Of a stretch of 64,000 nucleotides of DNA, positions 33,958-42,032 are shown one piece after another. A program made the position numbers and the translations under genes. How positions within the stretch are numbered: the stretch's first letter is position 1; each line of letters starts with the position of its first letter. The notes beneath the pieces were generated by a model. The model saw nothing but the letters and a program-made list of their open reading frames with translations, did not search any database and was not told the DNA's origin. Source of the stretch: Olavius algarvensis associated proteobacterium Delta 3 (lineage in GTDB: Bacteria; Desulfobacterota; Desulfobacteria; Desulfobacterales; CAFBRK01); NCBI GenBank assembly GCA_903231505.1, contig CAFBRK010000344.1, forward strand, positions 1-64,000, in the 5' to 3' direction.

Positions 33958-34821
33958 TTACACGATTTTATTTTTAGGCATTTCGTTTAAGAGCCCTATG
34001 GACACCAGCAGCTCGACCAGCTTCACCGCATTCCGGGGGGCCTGGGCGCGGACGTGGTTGTTGAAGAAGACGACCCCCTGCCGGGCCTTCTCGGCCATGT
34101 TCCGAATCGGACCGGCGGCCCACTGCCGTAGCTCTTCTTCCCGGTAGTCGTAGTCGAACTGCTTTTGCATGTTGCCCGAACGCCATCCCCCGGCATTGCG
34201 GCCGTGGAAGCGGACGTAGATCAGATCCGGGTTGGTGACCACGTCCAGGCATGGAAAGAGTCCCGGCAGGTCCGGTTCATCGACAGAAACCAGTGTGGTG
34301 CGGCGCCGTTCGAGTTCTGCGAACACCCGGTCGGTGGCCCAGGACGCGTGACGGAATTCCACTGCCACGGGCAGGCCCGCCAGCTCGTCGAGGAGGGCGG
34401 CAAGGTAACGACGGTTATCCGGGGATCGGCGGAAAACGGGCGGCAACTGCACCAGGATCGCCTTGAGCTGCCGCGCCTGGAGCAGGGGGGCGATGCCGTC
34501 CCGATACTGTGCGGCCTGGCCTCGCCAGCCGTCCGGGTCCACCTCGTGGGTCAGGGTACGGGTCAGTTTGGCAGCAAAACAGAACCCCGGTGGCGTCTTT
34601 TGCCGCATGCGCTCAACGGCCGGGGCTTTGGGCATCTGGTACCAGGTGTAGTTCAACTCGGTGATCGGAAACGTGCGGGCATATAGCGGGAGCATATCGC
34701 CGGCCCGGGTGCCGGGGGGATAAAACCCGGCGTCCGTCCACTCGCCATAGGAGTATCCGCTGGTGCCGACCAGCAATTGACACGCACCAGGGGATGCGTT
34801 CTGAGCGTCTTCAGTGAGCAC
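33958..34821 (-). CDS. DUF72 domain protein
   Basis: 287 aa, usual size. The family pattern is clear: VGTSGYSYGEWTDAGFYPPG, then FPITELNYTWYQMP, KTPPGFCFAAKLTRTLTHE, VQLPPVFRRSPDN, VAVEFRHASW, and YVRFHGRNAGGWRSG, ending with VFFNNHVRAQAPRNAVKL. DUF72 is a TIM-barrel family (YecE type) of unknown chemistry, often near DNA-repair genes. The start is GTG with AGGA upstream. Here it lies between lexA and imuB, so SOS co-regulation is plausible. Confidence 0.88.
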   Translation of the reverse strand: MLTEDAQNASPGACQLLVGTSGYSYGEWTDAGFYPPGTRAGDMLPLYARTFPITELNYTWYQMPKAPAVERMRQKTPPGFCFAAKLTRTLTHEVDPDGWRGQAAQYRDGIAPLLQARQLKAILVQLPPVFRRSPDNRRYLAALLDELAGLPVAVEFRHASWATDRVFAELERRRTTLVSVDEPDLPGLFPCLDVVTNPDLIYVRFHGRNAGGWRSGNMQKQFDYDYREEELRQWAAGPIRNMAEKARQGVVFFNNHVRAQAPRNAVKLVELLVSIGLLNEMPKNKIV

Positions 34822-35211
34822 GTGGATATTCCTAAAATTTCACCACCCGCTCCCCTTCGCCTCCGCGCAGGGTCGCTCGAGGCGCAGAGATCGCAGAGAA
34901 ACGGATTATTCCCTTCGCTGTTGACCCTTCGAGTGCCTCAGGACGCGGAGGACAGCAAAGGGAATGCTTCGCTGCCCTTCGGGCGATTCCGGTGGAATCT
35001 GTTTGAAAAATTTTACAGTTAAACGCACATTTTTCCAGTTGCGATCGCTTTTTGCTTTCCGGCGTCCCTGCCTTGCCACGGTCTCCTCTTTTGAGACGAC
35101 GGCAGGTCAGTGGAAAGCAAAAAAATGACCTCAGCGGACTCAGCGTCTCGAGCGTTGTTCCGCGACAGGCGGGACAACGCGGGCGGTGAAGCAATCCACC
35201 GGCGCTGCCAT
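34822..35211. other. 390-bp intergenic region with repeats and a long hairpin
   Basis: It contains a CGCAGAGATCGCAGAG block (34881 on), a CCTTCGAGTGCCTCAGG fragment and the hairpin at 35048-35123. A CTCAGCGTCTCGAGC block lies on the far side. No gene is supported. Confidence 0.55.
35048..35123. repeat. Hairpin sharing its arms with the GxxExxY left hairpin
   Basis: Outer arms TTTTTGCTTTCC and GGAAAGCAAAAA are the same 12 nt as the outer part of the hairpin at 31787-31821. The interior holds nested arms CTGCC/GGCAG and GTCTC/GAGAC. It may be a fused or internally expanded version of the same element, without a GxxExxY gene. Confidence 0.65.
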
Positions 35212-35844
35212 TTATACGATGCCGTCCGGTCCCCGCTGAATGCCCACGACCTTTCCCTGGATCAGTACGTCGCTGAACCTGTAACGCATCGCTGGGTAGT
35301 CCGGGTTTTCCGGTCTGAACTCGATGTGGTCGGCGTGGAGAAAGAACCGTTTGACCGTGGCCTCTTCTTTCTCGATGAGCGCGACCACAATTTCCCCGTT
35401 CCGGGCGTATTGCCGGGGTTCGCAGACGGCAATATCACCGTCGAGAATTCCCGCGTCTTTCATGGAGTCGCCTTTGACCCGGAGGGCGAAGAGGTTTCGT
35501 CCCCGGTAGACGGCGGCATCCACGACCAGGGTGCCGGCCCATTCCTGCTGGGCGTACATGGGCAAACCGGCGGTGACGCGCCCCACGACAGGCACTTCGC
35601 GCCAGCGATGCAGGGCCGACACCTCTTGTGCCGGGTTCAGCAGAAAGACCGTCCGGCTGTAGCGGCCTTCCCGTTTCACATAGCCTTTTTCCTCGAGCAC
35701 CTTCAGTGTTTGGGCCACGGCCGCATGGCTCACTCCCAGATCACCGGCAGCCTCACGCAAACTGGGCGGCCTGCCGGTGTGGGAAATGGCCTGTTCCAGG
35801 TACTCGAGGAATGCCTTTTGTTTCGGGGTCAGTTCCGGTCGCAT
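35212..35844 (-). CDS. lexA: LexA repressor
   Basis: 210 aa. N-terminal winged helix (TPKQKAFLEYLEQAISHTGRPPS; LGVSHAAVAQTLKVLEEKGYV) and C-terminal S24 self-cleavage domain. The Ala-Gly cleavage bond is in VTAGLP, the catalytic Ser in VKGDSMKDAG and the Lys in EATVKRFF. It represses SOS genes until RecA-stimulated cleavage. AGGAG is 10 nt before the ATG. It leads the set lexA - DUF72 - imuB - dnaE2, an arrangement that resembles known lexA-imuA-imuB-dnaE2 mutagenesis cassettes. The AT-rich leader (35880-35945) with AATGT repeats may contain its own operator. Confidence 0.94.
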   Translation of the reverse strand: MRPELTPKQKAFLEYLEQAISHTGRPPSLREAAGDLGVSHAAVAQTLKVLEEKGYVKREGRYSRTVFLLNPAQEVSALHRWREVPVVGRVTAGLPMYAQQEWAGTLVVDAAVYRGRNLFALRVKGDSMKDAGILDGDIAVCEPRQYARNGEIVVALIEKEEATVKRFFLHADHIEFRPENPDYPAMRYRFSDVLIQGKVVGIQRGPDGIV

Positions 35845-36012
35845 GGTCGTTCTGCTCCTTGAAAAAGTTCATAAGATGCTTGGACGAATGTAATCGACCG
35901 TCATATAAATGTCAATGTAAATGTATATTCATATATAAACAATATTATTGCCTATGGAATGTCCGGCCATGAAACTATAAGGGGATGTTTTCCGAGGATG
36001 TCGATTCAGACG

Positions 36013-36049
36013 AGTTATAGCGGTTGCCATAAATACGTTCCGATTGAAG
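36013..36049. repeat. Interspersed repeat, copy 2
   Basis: TTATAGCGGTTGCCATAAA followed by TACGTTCCGATTGAAG matches copies at 16248 and 37072. It is followed after 30 nt by CGGAACGGAATTCTGA, a 16-nt string that recurs at about 61218. Confidence 0.6.
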
Positions 36050-36104
36050 CCACACACTGGACCTTGCGTCCTGTTTCGGAACGGAATTCTGAAAATCGCT
36101 GTAG

Positions 36105-36995
36105 TTATCCAATGACGTCGATTGATTCTTCCAGCATCCTGCGAACGGCTTTCTGAAACTGGGATATGGTGATCGGCTTGCGGATGATGGGCAGGTTGTG
36201 TGTTTTGCAGTAGCTTTCAAGTTCGGCGGACACGTCGCCGGCCAATAACAGGATTCTCTGTGCCAGTTCCGGATCGGCATGGTGGATACGGTCAAAGAAA
36301 TCGGTCCCATTACCCTGGAGGGTATCGACGTTGCAGACAACCACGCTGTAAAGTTGGCGGCGAATCTCGTCAAGAGCCTCCCTGTCGCCGGAAACCATAA
36401 CCACGGGACCAAATTGCGCCAGCAGACGGGCAAAAAGCGCCGCGCTGGGGCCCTTGCGGTCGAAGATCAGAAGTCTATATTCCCACAGGCCGGGCCGGTT
36501 TTGATGGCTCCGGTAACATCTCAGGTCATCCGGCAGATCCTCCATGAGCGACTCGATGCGGCGTCCATGGTCCCGCAGAATGTGAAGAACCGGTTCAAAG
36601 GTTCTCGAATACTCCCGACAGATATCCAGCACGTAAAGAAAAATCTCGTTCCATTCCGAAAATTCAGCACGGCAGATGCTTTCCACCAAGTCGGTCTGCT
36701 GCAGCGTATCCTGCTTGAGCTTGTGGAACCCTTTCTTTAGTGGGAGTTCGACATTCTGCCAGGTCTCCGCGTCGATGTCGATCACCGGGCCACCCTGAAG
36801 TTCAAAACCACGGAGGAGTTCCTTTGCGCTGCCCATGAGATGAAAACGCCAGGCTTTGTCCATTGCCATTTGTGTCAGGAATGAAAGAAGCGGCGAGGGT
36901 GCGCTAAACCGATCGGCGGATTCCTGGTAGTAGTGAAACGCCAGGTCCTCCATCCGGCGAAGCCACCCGATGATATCGTTAAGGTGCTGTTTCAT
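36105..36995 (-). CDS. Ferritin-like helical domain fused to a degenerate response-regulator receiver
   Basis: 296 aa. Residues 1-170 are all-helical with rubrerythrin-like starts (MEDLAFHYYQESADRFSAP). Residues 172-296 form a receiver-like fold (YRLLIFDRKGPSAALFARLLA, SVVVCNVDTLQGNG, IIRKPITISQFQKAVRRML). The Lys of the receiver switch is present (RKP), but the usual phospho-Asp is replaced by Asn in VVVCNVD, and Ala sits where Thr or Ser is normal. It may be a stress or metal sensor signalling without phosphorylation, which is inference. GGGTGAC precedes the ATG. Confidence 0.6.
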   Translation of the reverse strand: MKQHLNDIIGWLRRMEDLAFHYYQESADRFSAPSPLLSFLTQMAMDKAWRFHLMGSAKELLRGFELQGGPVIDIDAETWQNVELPLKKGFHKLKQDTLQQTDLVESICRAEFSEWNEIFLYVLDICREYSRTFEPVLHILRDHGRRIESLMEDLPDDLRCYRSHQNRPGLWEYRLLIFDRKGPSAALFARLLAQFGPVVMVSGDREALDEIRRQLYSVVVCNVDTLQGNGTDFFDRIHHADPELAQRILLLAGDVSAELESYCKTHNLPIIRKPITISQFQKAVRRMLEESIDVIG

Positions 36996-37071
36996 ATGTC
37001 ACCCGTAGCCGGTTACAGCATACGTTCACTTATATCTCATATTTTATATAAAGTAAAGAAAGATCAATAGG

Positions 37072-37140
37072 TTATAGCAGTTATCATAAATATGTTCAGA
37101 TTGAAGTTACGGGTCCGGGGTCTGGATTTTTCACTGCAAA
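37072..37140. repeat. Interspersed repeat, copy 3
   Basis: It aligns with copy 1 (16248-16317) over its length, including CTGGATTTTTCACTGCAA, and with copy 2 over its first 37 nt. Confidence 0.6.
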
Positions 37141-37185
37141 GTTTACCGGCCGGAGTGCCGGGACTGGTGTTCCGGCAAAAATAAA

Positions 37186-37216
37186 GGGCATCCTGTTTGC
37201 CGCAGGATGCCCTTTT
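37186..37216 (-). terminator. Rho-independent terminator of msrAB
   Basis: Stem GGGCATCCTG with its perfect complement and a 7-nt loop. On the minus strand the stem is followed by TTTATTTTT. It lies 24 nt after the msrAB stop. A TTTT run on the other side would allow activity in both directions. Confidence 0.85.
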
Positions 37217-37239
37217 CTCGAAATGTGGTTTCCGATGCA

Positions 37240-38373
37240 CTACTTGGCGGAGGCGCTCTCTTTTTCAACAGCCTCAAATAACTTTACATAGTCTACATAT
37301 CCCTGAGATTCCAGCTCCACCACCGGGACGAACCGGAGTGATGCCGAGTTGATACAATAGCGCAGGCCCGTGGGGGGCGGACCATCGTTGAACACGTGGC
37401 CCAGGTGGGAATCCCCGTGGCGGCTTCGAACTTCGGTACGGACCATAAAAAAGCTTTTGTCGGTTTTTTCAACAATGTTTTTTGACTCCAGCGGTTGTGT
37501 GAAGCTCGGCCAGCCGGTCCCCGATTCGAACTTGTCGGTGGAACTGAACAACGGTTCTCCGGAGACCACATCCACGTAGATGCCCGGTTTCTTGTTGTCA
37601 AAGTATTCGTTGTTAAACGGCGGCTCCGTCCCGTCCTTTTGAGTCACCTTGTATTGCATGGGCGTCAGTGCCGCTTTCAGTTCATCGTCTTTCGGTTTTT
37701 TATAAGGGGACGCCACTTCCCGGGTGGACTCCGCCTTTTTCACCTCTGACCACATTTTCTCCAGAAACTGGTCGCGGCCGGACCCGGTTCGGTACATCTT
37801 ATACCGGAAGGGGCTTTTCTTGTAATAATCCTGGTGATAGTCTTCAGCCTCGTGGAAACGATCCAGGGGCAGGATCGGGGTCACGATCGCATTGTTGAAA
37901 ATGCCGGACCGAGCCAGATCCTTCTTGGAGGCCTCGGCAAGCTGTCGCTGTTCATCGTCGTGGTAGAAGATTGCGGAGCGATATTGATCGCCCCGGTCCA
38001 CAAATTGACCTCCGGGATCGGTCGGATTGACGTGCCGCCAGAATACGTCCAGGAGCTCTTTGTAGGTGATTTTAGTCGGGTCGTAGAGGATCTGGACCGC
38101 CTCAAAGTGCCCGGTGCCGCCCGATGAGACCGCTTGATAGGTCGGATTTGGGGTCTGGCCTCCGGTATAACCGGATATTACCTCGATGACACCGTCCACC
38201 TTCTCGAAGTCGGACTCCGTGCACCAGAAACAGCCGCCTGCAAAGGTGGCGCGTTCGATATTATCTGTAACCGTAGTCATGTCTTTTTTCTCCGATTGGC
38301 TCATGCTGTTCGTATATTGAATTCCAACAAACAGAAGGAATATGGTCAAAACAACGAATAGGACCGTTTTCAT
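37240..38373 (-). CDS. msrAB: Exported bifunctional methionine sulfoxide reductase MsrA-MsrB
   Basis: 377 aa. A signal anchor ([18 protein letters not shown]) is followed by MsrA (residues about 40-200) with the catalytic GGCFWCTES and [13 protein letters not shown], then MsrB (about 230-365) with [10 protein letters not shown] and the catalytic Cys in [13 protein letters not shown]. It repairs S- and R-methionine sulfoxide in periplasmic proteins. The fusion order matches PilB-type enzymes but lacks their thioredoxin domain. A strong AAGGAGGG precedes the ATG and a terminator follows the gene, so it is a single-gene unit. Confidence 0.94.
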   Translation of the reverse strand: MKTVLFVVLTIFLLFVGIQYTNSMSQSEKKDMTTVTDNIERATFAGGCFWCTESDFEKVDGVIEVISGYTGGQTPNPTYQAVSSGGTGHFEAVQILYDPTKITYKELLDVFWRHVNPTDPGGQFVDRGDQYRSAIFYHDDEQRQLAEASKKDLARSGIFNNAIVTPILPLDRFHEAEDYHQDYYKKSPFRYKMYRTGSGRDQFLEKMWSEVKKAESTREVASPYKKPKDDELKAALTPMQYKVTQKDGTEPPFNNEYFDNKKPGIYVDVVSGEPLFSSTDKFESGTGWPSFTQPLESKNIVEKTDKSFFMVRTEVRSRHGDSHLGHVFNDGPPPTGLRYCINSASLRFVPVVELESQGYVDYVKLFEAVEKESASAK

Positions 38374-38702
38374 TTCGATCCCTCCTTTTTAGAAATTAAT
38401 CACATGGGCATAACTTAAAACGGATTACCCGCCTGACAAGTGACTTTCATCCGCCGCAAAAATTTCAAATATATAAACGCAGGGTTGTCGGAGATAGGGG
38501 CGCGTTCCTTACATCCATCTCTGCGCACGACGCGTGGAAACTTCAGAGAAGGCCGCCGCGTTCATTTACCCAGGAGGATGCGGATTCCCTGGAGGCGTTC
38601 GACGTTGCGGCATATGGTGTTGATGGCGGCGGTGATGGGCACGGCGCGGATCATACCGGGTATGGTATGACGTCTTTCATTGGGTGACACACGGATCGGT
38701 CA
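38374..38702. other. 329-bp intergenic region, nothing certain
   Basis: No gene is supported. A 31-codon minus-strand frame (about 38571-38663) encoding TAAINTICRNVERLQGIRI-like sequence may be the tail of a lost gene. Confidence 0.3.
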
Positions 38703-40340
38703 TCAGCCTAAGAACGGTCTTCGGATGACGGTATCCTTGAGCCAGCGGCGGTCGTCGCGCTGGGGGTACTGGAGATTGTAATGGAGCCCGCGGCTCTCTT
38801 TCCGATGCATGGCGCATGTTATGATCAGCTCGGCGACTACTGCAATGTTTCTGAGTTCGATCAGGTCTCCGGACACCTTGAACCCCCAGTAGTAGTCCCG
38901 AATCTCTTTTTGTATGATGTCGATGCGTCTCCGGGCGCGATCGAGCCGTTTATCCGAGCGGACAATACCGACGTAGTTCCACATCAGCCGGCGAATTTCA
39001 TCCCAATTGTGGGAAACCACGATCGCTTCATCACTGTCGGTAGCGCCCACATCATCCCAGGGCGGCACATCGGGTACGGTCCCATCGGGGATCGCCTCGA
39101 GATCGGCGATGGCCCGGGCAGCCGCCCGGGCGGCATAGACGAGGGCTTCCAGCAGCGAGTTGCTGGCCAACCGGTTGGCGCCGTGGAGGCCGGTGCATGC
39201 ACTCTCGCCGACGGCATACAGCTGCTGAATGTCCGAGCGTCCGTGGAGATCGGTGACCACGCCGCCGCACATGTAATGGGCTGCTGGAACCACCGGAATC
39301 GGTTCCTTGGTCATATCGATCCCATAGGAGAGGCATTTGTCATGGATGTTCGGAAACCGTGACCGGATAAACCCCGAATCCCGATGGGTGATGTCGAGAA
39401 ACACCGATTCGTCGCCGCTCCGTTTCAGCTCGGTGTCGATGGCCCGGGCGACGATGTCGCGACAGGCAAGGTCTTTTAGAGGGTCGTATCGTTCCATAAA
39501 GGGTCGGCCGGATTGGTCGACCAGGATGCCGCCTTCGCCCCGGACAGCCTCGGAAATCAGAAAATTTTTCGCATCCGGGTGATACAGGCAGGTCGGATGG
39601 AACTGGACGAATTCCAGATTGGCGACGGTAGCCCCTGCCCGGTAAGCCATGGCGATCCCGTCTCCAGTGGCGATGTCCGGATTGCTGGTGTACAGGTACA
39701 CCTTGCCGGCGCCGCCGCTTGCCAGAAGGGTGATCCGGGAATAGAAAGTTTTGACGCGGTGTTCCTTGCGATCATACACATAGGCGCCGCAGCAGATATC
39801 TTCATGGGTGGTGATGTCCTGGCCGCGCCGCACACGGGTGGACAATGAAATCAGATCGACGGCCGTGTGGTCCTCAAAAAGATGGATCCGGTCGTTTCCA
39901 CGAACCAGGTCGACAAGAACCCGTTCGATCGCAGCTCCCGTCATATCATGGGCATGGACGATGCGATTCTGGGAGTGGCCCCCTTCACGGCCGAGGTCAA
40001 AGGGTTCCGGCGCCCCCTCCGGCGATACTGTTTCCCTGGTGAACTGCACGCCCAGGTCGACAAGTTCCCGGATACGCTCTGGCCCGTCCGTGACAACCAT
40101 TTCCACTACATCCGGGTTGCACAGACCGTCTCCGGAAGCGAGTGTGTCCTGGATATGCAGATCGAACGAATCGATCTGGCTCATTACCGAGGCAATGCCG
40201 CCCTGGGCCAGGTTGGTACTGCTCTCCATGGCCGCCTTTTTGGTGACCAGGGCCACGGTGCCGTACCTGGCCACCTTGAGCGAAAAACTCAGGCCGGCGA
40301 TGCCGCTGCCGATAACGAGAAAATCGGATTTAAAGTCCAT
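38703..40340 (-). CDS. nadB: L-aspartate oxidase
   Basis: 545 aa, normal length. FAD-binding GSGIAGLSFSLKVARYG at the N-terminus, the substrate loop ESSTNLAQGGIASV, GREGGHSQNRIVHA, and the flavin site TGLHGANRLASNSLLEALVYA. It oxidises aspartate to iminoaspartate, the first step of NAD synthesis, using fumarate as acceptor in anaerobes. nadA and nadC are not in the window. The ribosome-binding site is weak (GAGG at a long distance). Confidence 0.95.
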   Translation of the reverse strand: MDFKSDFLVIGSGIAGLSFSLKVARYGTVALVTKKAAMESSTNLAQGGIASVMSQIDSFDLHIQDTLASGDGLCNPDVVEMVVTDGPERIRELVDLGVQFTRETVSPEGAPEPFDLGREGGHSQNRIVHAHDMTGAAIERVLVDLVRGNDRIHLFEDHTAVDLISLSTRVRRGQDITTHEDICCGAYVYDRKEHRVKTFYSRITLLASGGAGKVYLYTSNPDIATGDGIAMAYRAGATVANLEFVQFHPTCLYHPDAKNFLISEAVRGEGGILVDQSGRPFMERYDPLKDLACRDIVARAIDTELKRSGDESVFLDITHRDSGFIRSRFPNIHDKCLSYGIDMTKEPIPVVPAAHYMCGGVVTDLHGRSDIQQLYAVGESACTGLHGANRLASNSLLEALVYAARAAARAIADLEAIPDGTVPDVPPWDDVGATDSDEAIVVSHNWDEIRRLMWNYVGIVRSDKRLDRARRRIDIIQKEIRDYYWGFKVSGDLIELRNIAVVAELIITCAMHRKESRGLHYNLQYPQRDDRRWLKDTVIRRPFLG

Positions 40341-40524
40341 ATAAAATCGCCTCGCGATTTTATGAAGCGCCGCAACGGAGCTGCGGCGGGGTTTGAAAAC
40401 GTTTAACCATCACACGATCAAGATATCTGTTTGTGGAGCGCTGGTCACCGCTGCCGATTCGTCCCCTCGGAGGACGGTATCCCGAGGGGTTATGGTGCGT
40501 AGAAGGGTTCACATAGAGCGTCCC

Positions 40525-40553
40525 TCCCCCGGGGGAGGGACTGGGGGAGGGGT
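40525..40553. repeat. G/C-rich palindromic repeat (CCCTCCCCC type)
   Basis: CCCTCCCCCGGGGGAGGG is a perfect palindrome, followed by ACTGGGGGAGGGG. Related copies lie at 33651-33719 and 44368-44400. Confidence 0.7.
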
Positions 40554-40562
40554 ACCTCGAAA

Positions 40563-41219
40563 CTACAGCAGTGAGGATCGCCTCCGTTGCCGTTTCGTGC
40601 TGAAGCCGATGATAAATCCAAGCACCAGAACTCCTGCGCCGGCGAGAAACCATTTGATGGTGCTGTTCAGCTCCAGGCGACGGGAGTGCTCCTCCAGCGC
40701 TGCAACCCGTTTTGTTTTTTCGGCAAGTTCGGCAGAGGCCAGCTGGTGGTCTTTTTTCAACTTGAGGAAATCGGCGGAATCCCGCTTCAGAGTATCGTAG
40801 GTCTCCTTCAGTGTCGTATAGGCCGCTTGTCCTTTTTCAAGCTCCGCCCGCATGGTCTTGTTTTCTTCCGTGAGGCGCCTGTTTTCATCGACAAGCTGTG
40901 TGTTCTGGTCTTCTGATTGGGCTTTCTTGAGTTTCAGCTCAGAAAGCTCGAGTCGGCTTGGCGGATTCGTTGTCAAAAATCGGCTCAGGACCCAACCCTC
41001 GGTACCGTTCGGGGTCGCCACCATGCTCCATTCCTCGTCTTCCATGATTAACTCCACTTGTTGCCCGGACTTCAGCATGGTGATGATCTTGTGGTCGGTC
41101 CCGGGGCCGGTTCTCATGGTAATTCTGAATTCATCGGTAATGTAATTGGTTTGCGCCAGCAGGTGTGCCGGCACCATGATCAGACAGATTAGAGCAACCA
41201 CCCACATCAGCCGTTTCAT
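40563..41219 (-). CDS. SH3-domain membrane protein (TIGR04211 type)
   Basis: 218 aa from ATG 41219, with GGAG 11 nt upstream. Signal peptide (LMWVVALICLIMVPAHLLA), then a bacterial SH3 domain (YITDEFRITMRTGPGTDHKI ... GTEGWVLSRFLT), a long coiled coil (residues about 95-180; LELSELKLKKAQSEDQNTQL) and a C-terminal transmembrane helix (FLAGAGVLVLGFIIGFS). The layout matches the TIGR04211 family of envelope proteins. The function is unknown; SH3 domains of this kind bind peptidoglycan or peptides. Confidence 0.85.
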   Translation of the reverse strand: MKRLMWVVALICLIMVPAHLLAQTNYITDEFRITMRTGPGTDHKIITMLKSGQQVELIMEDEEWSMVATPNGTEGWVLSRFLTTNPPSRLELSELKLKKAQSEDQNTQLVDENRRLTEENKTMRAELEKGQAAYTTLKETYDTLKRDSADFLKLKKDHQLASAELAEKTKRVAALEEHSRRLELNSTIKWFLAGAGVLVLGFIIGFSTKRQRRRSSLL

Positions 41220-41381
41220 AGAAAGCGTTCTCCCGGTCGAGGTTGTTTCAGATAACAAGAGGCCCTATTTTCTGAGTAAAGGGCAGTTGTGTCAATAATT
41301 ACTTTAAAAACAGGCCAAGCTTTGATATTAATAATCAGTGCAATCAGACGACGTTACAGAGCAGGAATGGGATAATCGATT

Positions 41382-41813
41382 ATGATTGCGTACGATCTTC
41401 AATGCACCAAGGGGCATACCTTTGAAGGCTGGTTTGAAAGTATCAAAACTTTTGAACAGCAGCAGCGCAAAGGCCTTGTGGCATGCCCGATATGCGATGA
41501 TAACCGGGTGGAGAGACTCCCGTCGGCATTTGCCATCAAGAGTTCCCAGGAGCCTGCAGCGGTTCCCGAGGTGCAGACCGATACTCACGGCCAAAAAAAG
41601 GAGCTTACGAAAGAAATAATCGATTTTGTTGAGAATAATTTTGATAATGTGGGCGCTGATTTTGCCAAGGAAGCCCTTAAGATGCATTATGGCGTGACCG
41701 AACCCCGTAACATTCGGGGTGTCAGCAGCGAAACCGAAGAAGAGACCCTCAAAAAAGAAGGCATCGAGTTTTTCAAATTCCCCCTGCCAAGCAGTCCGGA
41801 TACGGACGCCTAG
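41382..41813 (+). CDS. DUF1178 family protein
   Basis: 143 aa. N-terminal zinc-ribbon-like cysteines: LQCTKGHTFEGWF and VACPICDDNRVERLPSAF. The C-terminal half is helical with IDFVENNFDNVGADFAKEALKMHYG and ends EEETLKKEGIEFFKFPLP, all typical of DUF1178. The family is widespread in Proteobacteria and its function is unknown. It is transcribed away from the SH3 gene. It is one of few plus-strand genes in this half. Confidence 0.88.
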   Translation: MIAYDLQCTKGHTFEGWFESIKTFEQQQRKGLVACPICDDNRVERLPSAFAIKSSQEPAAVPEVQTDTHGQKKELTKEIIDFVENNFDNVGADFAKEALKMHYGVTEPRNIRGVSSETEEETLKKEGIEFFKFPLPSSPDTDA

Positions 41814-42032
41814 TTTTCTAACCAATTGATATTATTATTTTTGCGGTAATTCGTGGTGTGTTGTACAGCGCCGGTGGCCACCCGTATCCGAAAGGGTTCA
41901 GGGGTCCGAGGGGTCGAGGGGTCGAGTGAAATGCTCAGAACAAGGATTCGAGGATTCAAGGATCCAAGGGATCGAGGGAGAACTAAAGAGATCCACCCTG
42001 GGTAGGGCCGGGCACCGTACCGGCCATAGTTT

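Noticed and set aside
35880-35945. LexA operator upstream of lexA
   Set aside because: The region is AT-rich with AATGT repeats, but no clear dyad could be defined by eye; a motif search across SOS genes would be needed to name it.
38571-38663. 31-codon minus-strand frame that looks protein-like
   Set aside because: It is too short and lacks any identified parent gene; kept only as a possible remnant.
41328-41825. 165-codon minus-strand frame
   Set aside because: It is antisense to the DUF1178 gene, whose Cys motifs and family pattern are clear.
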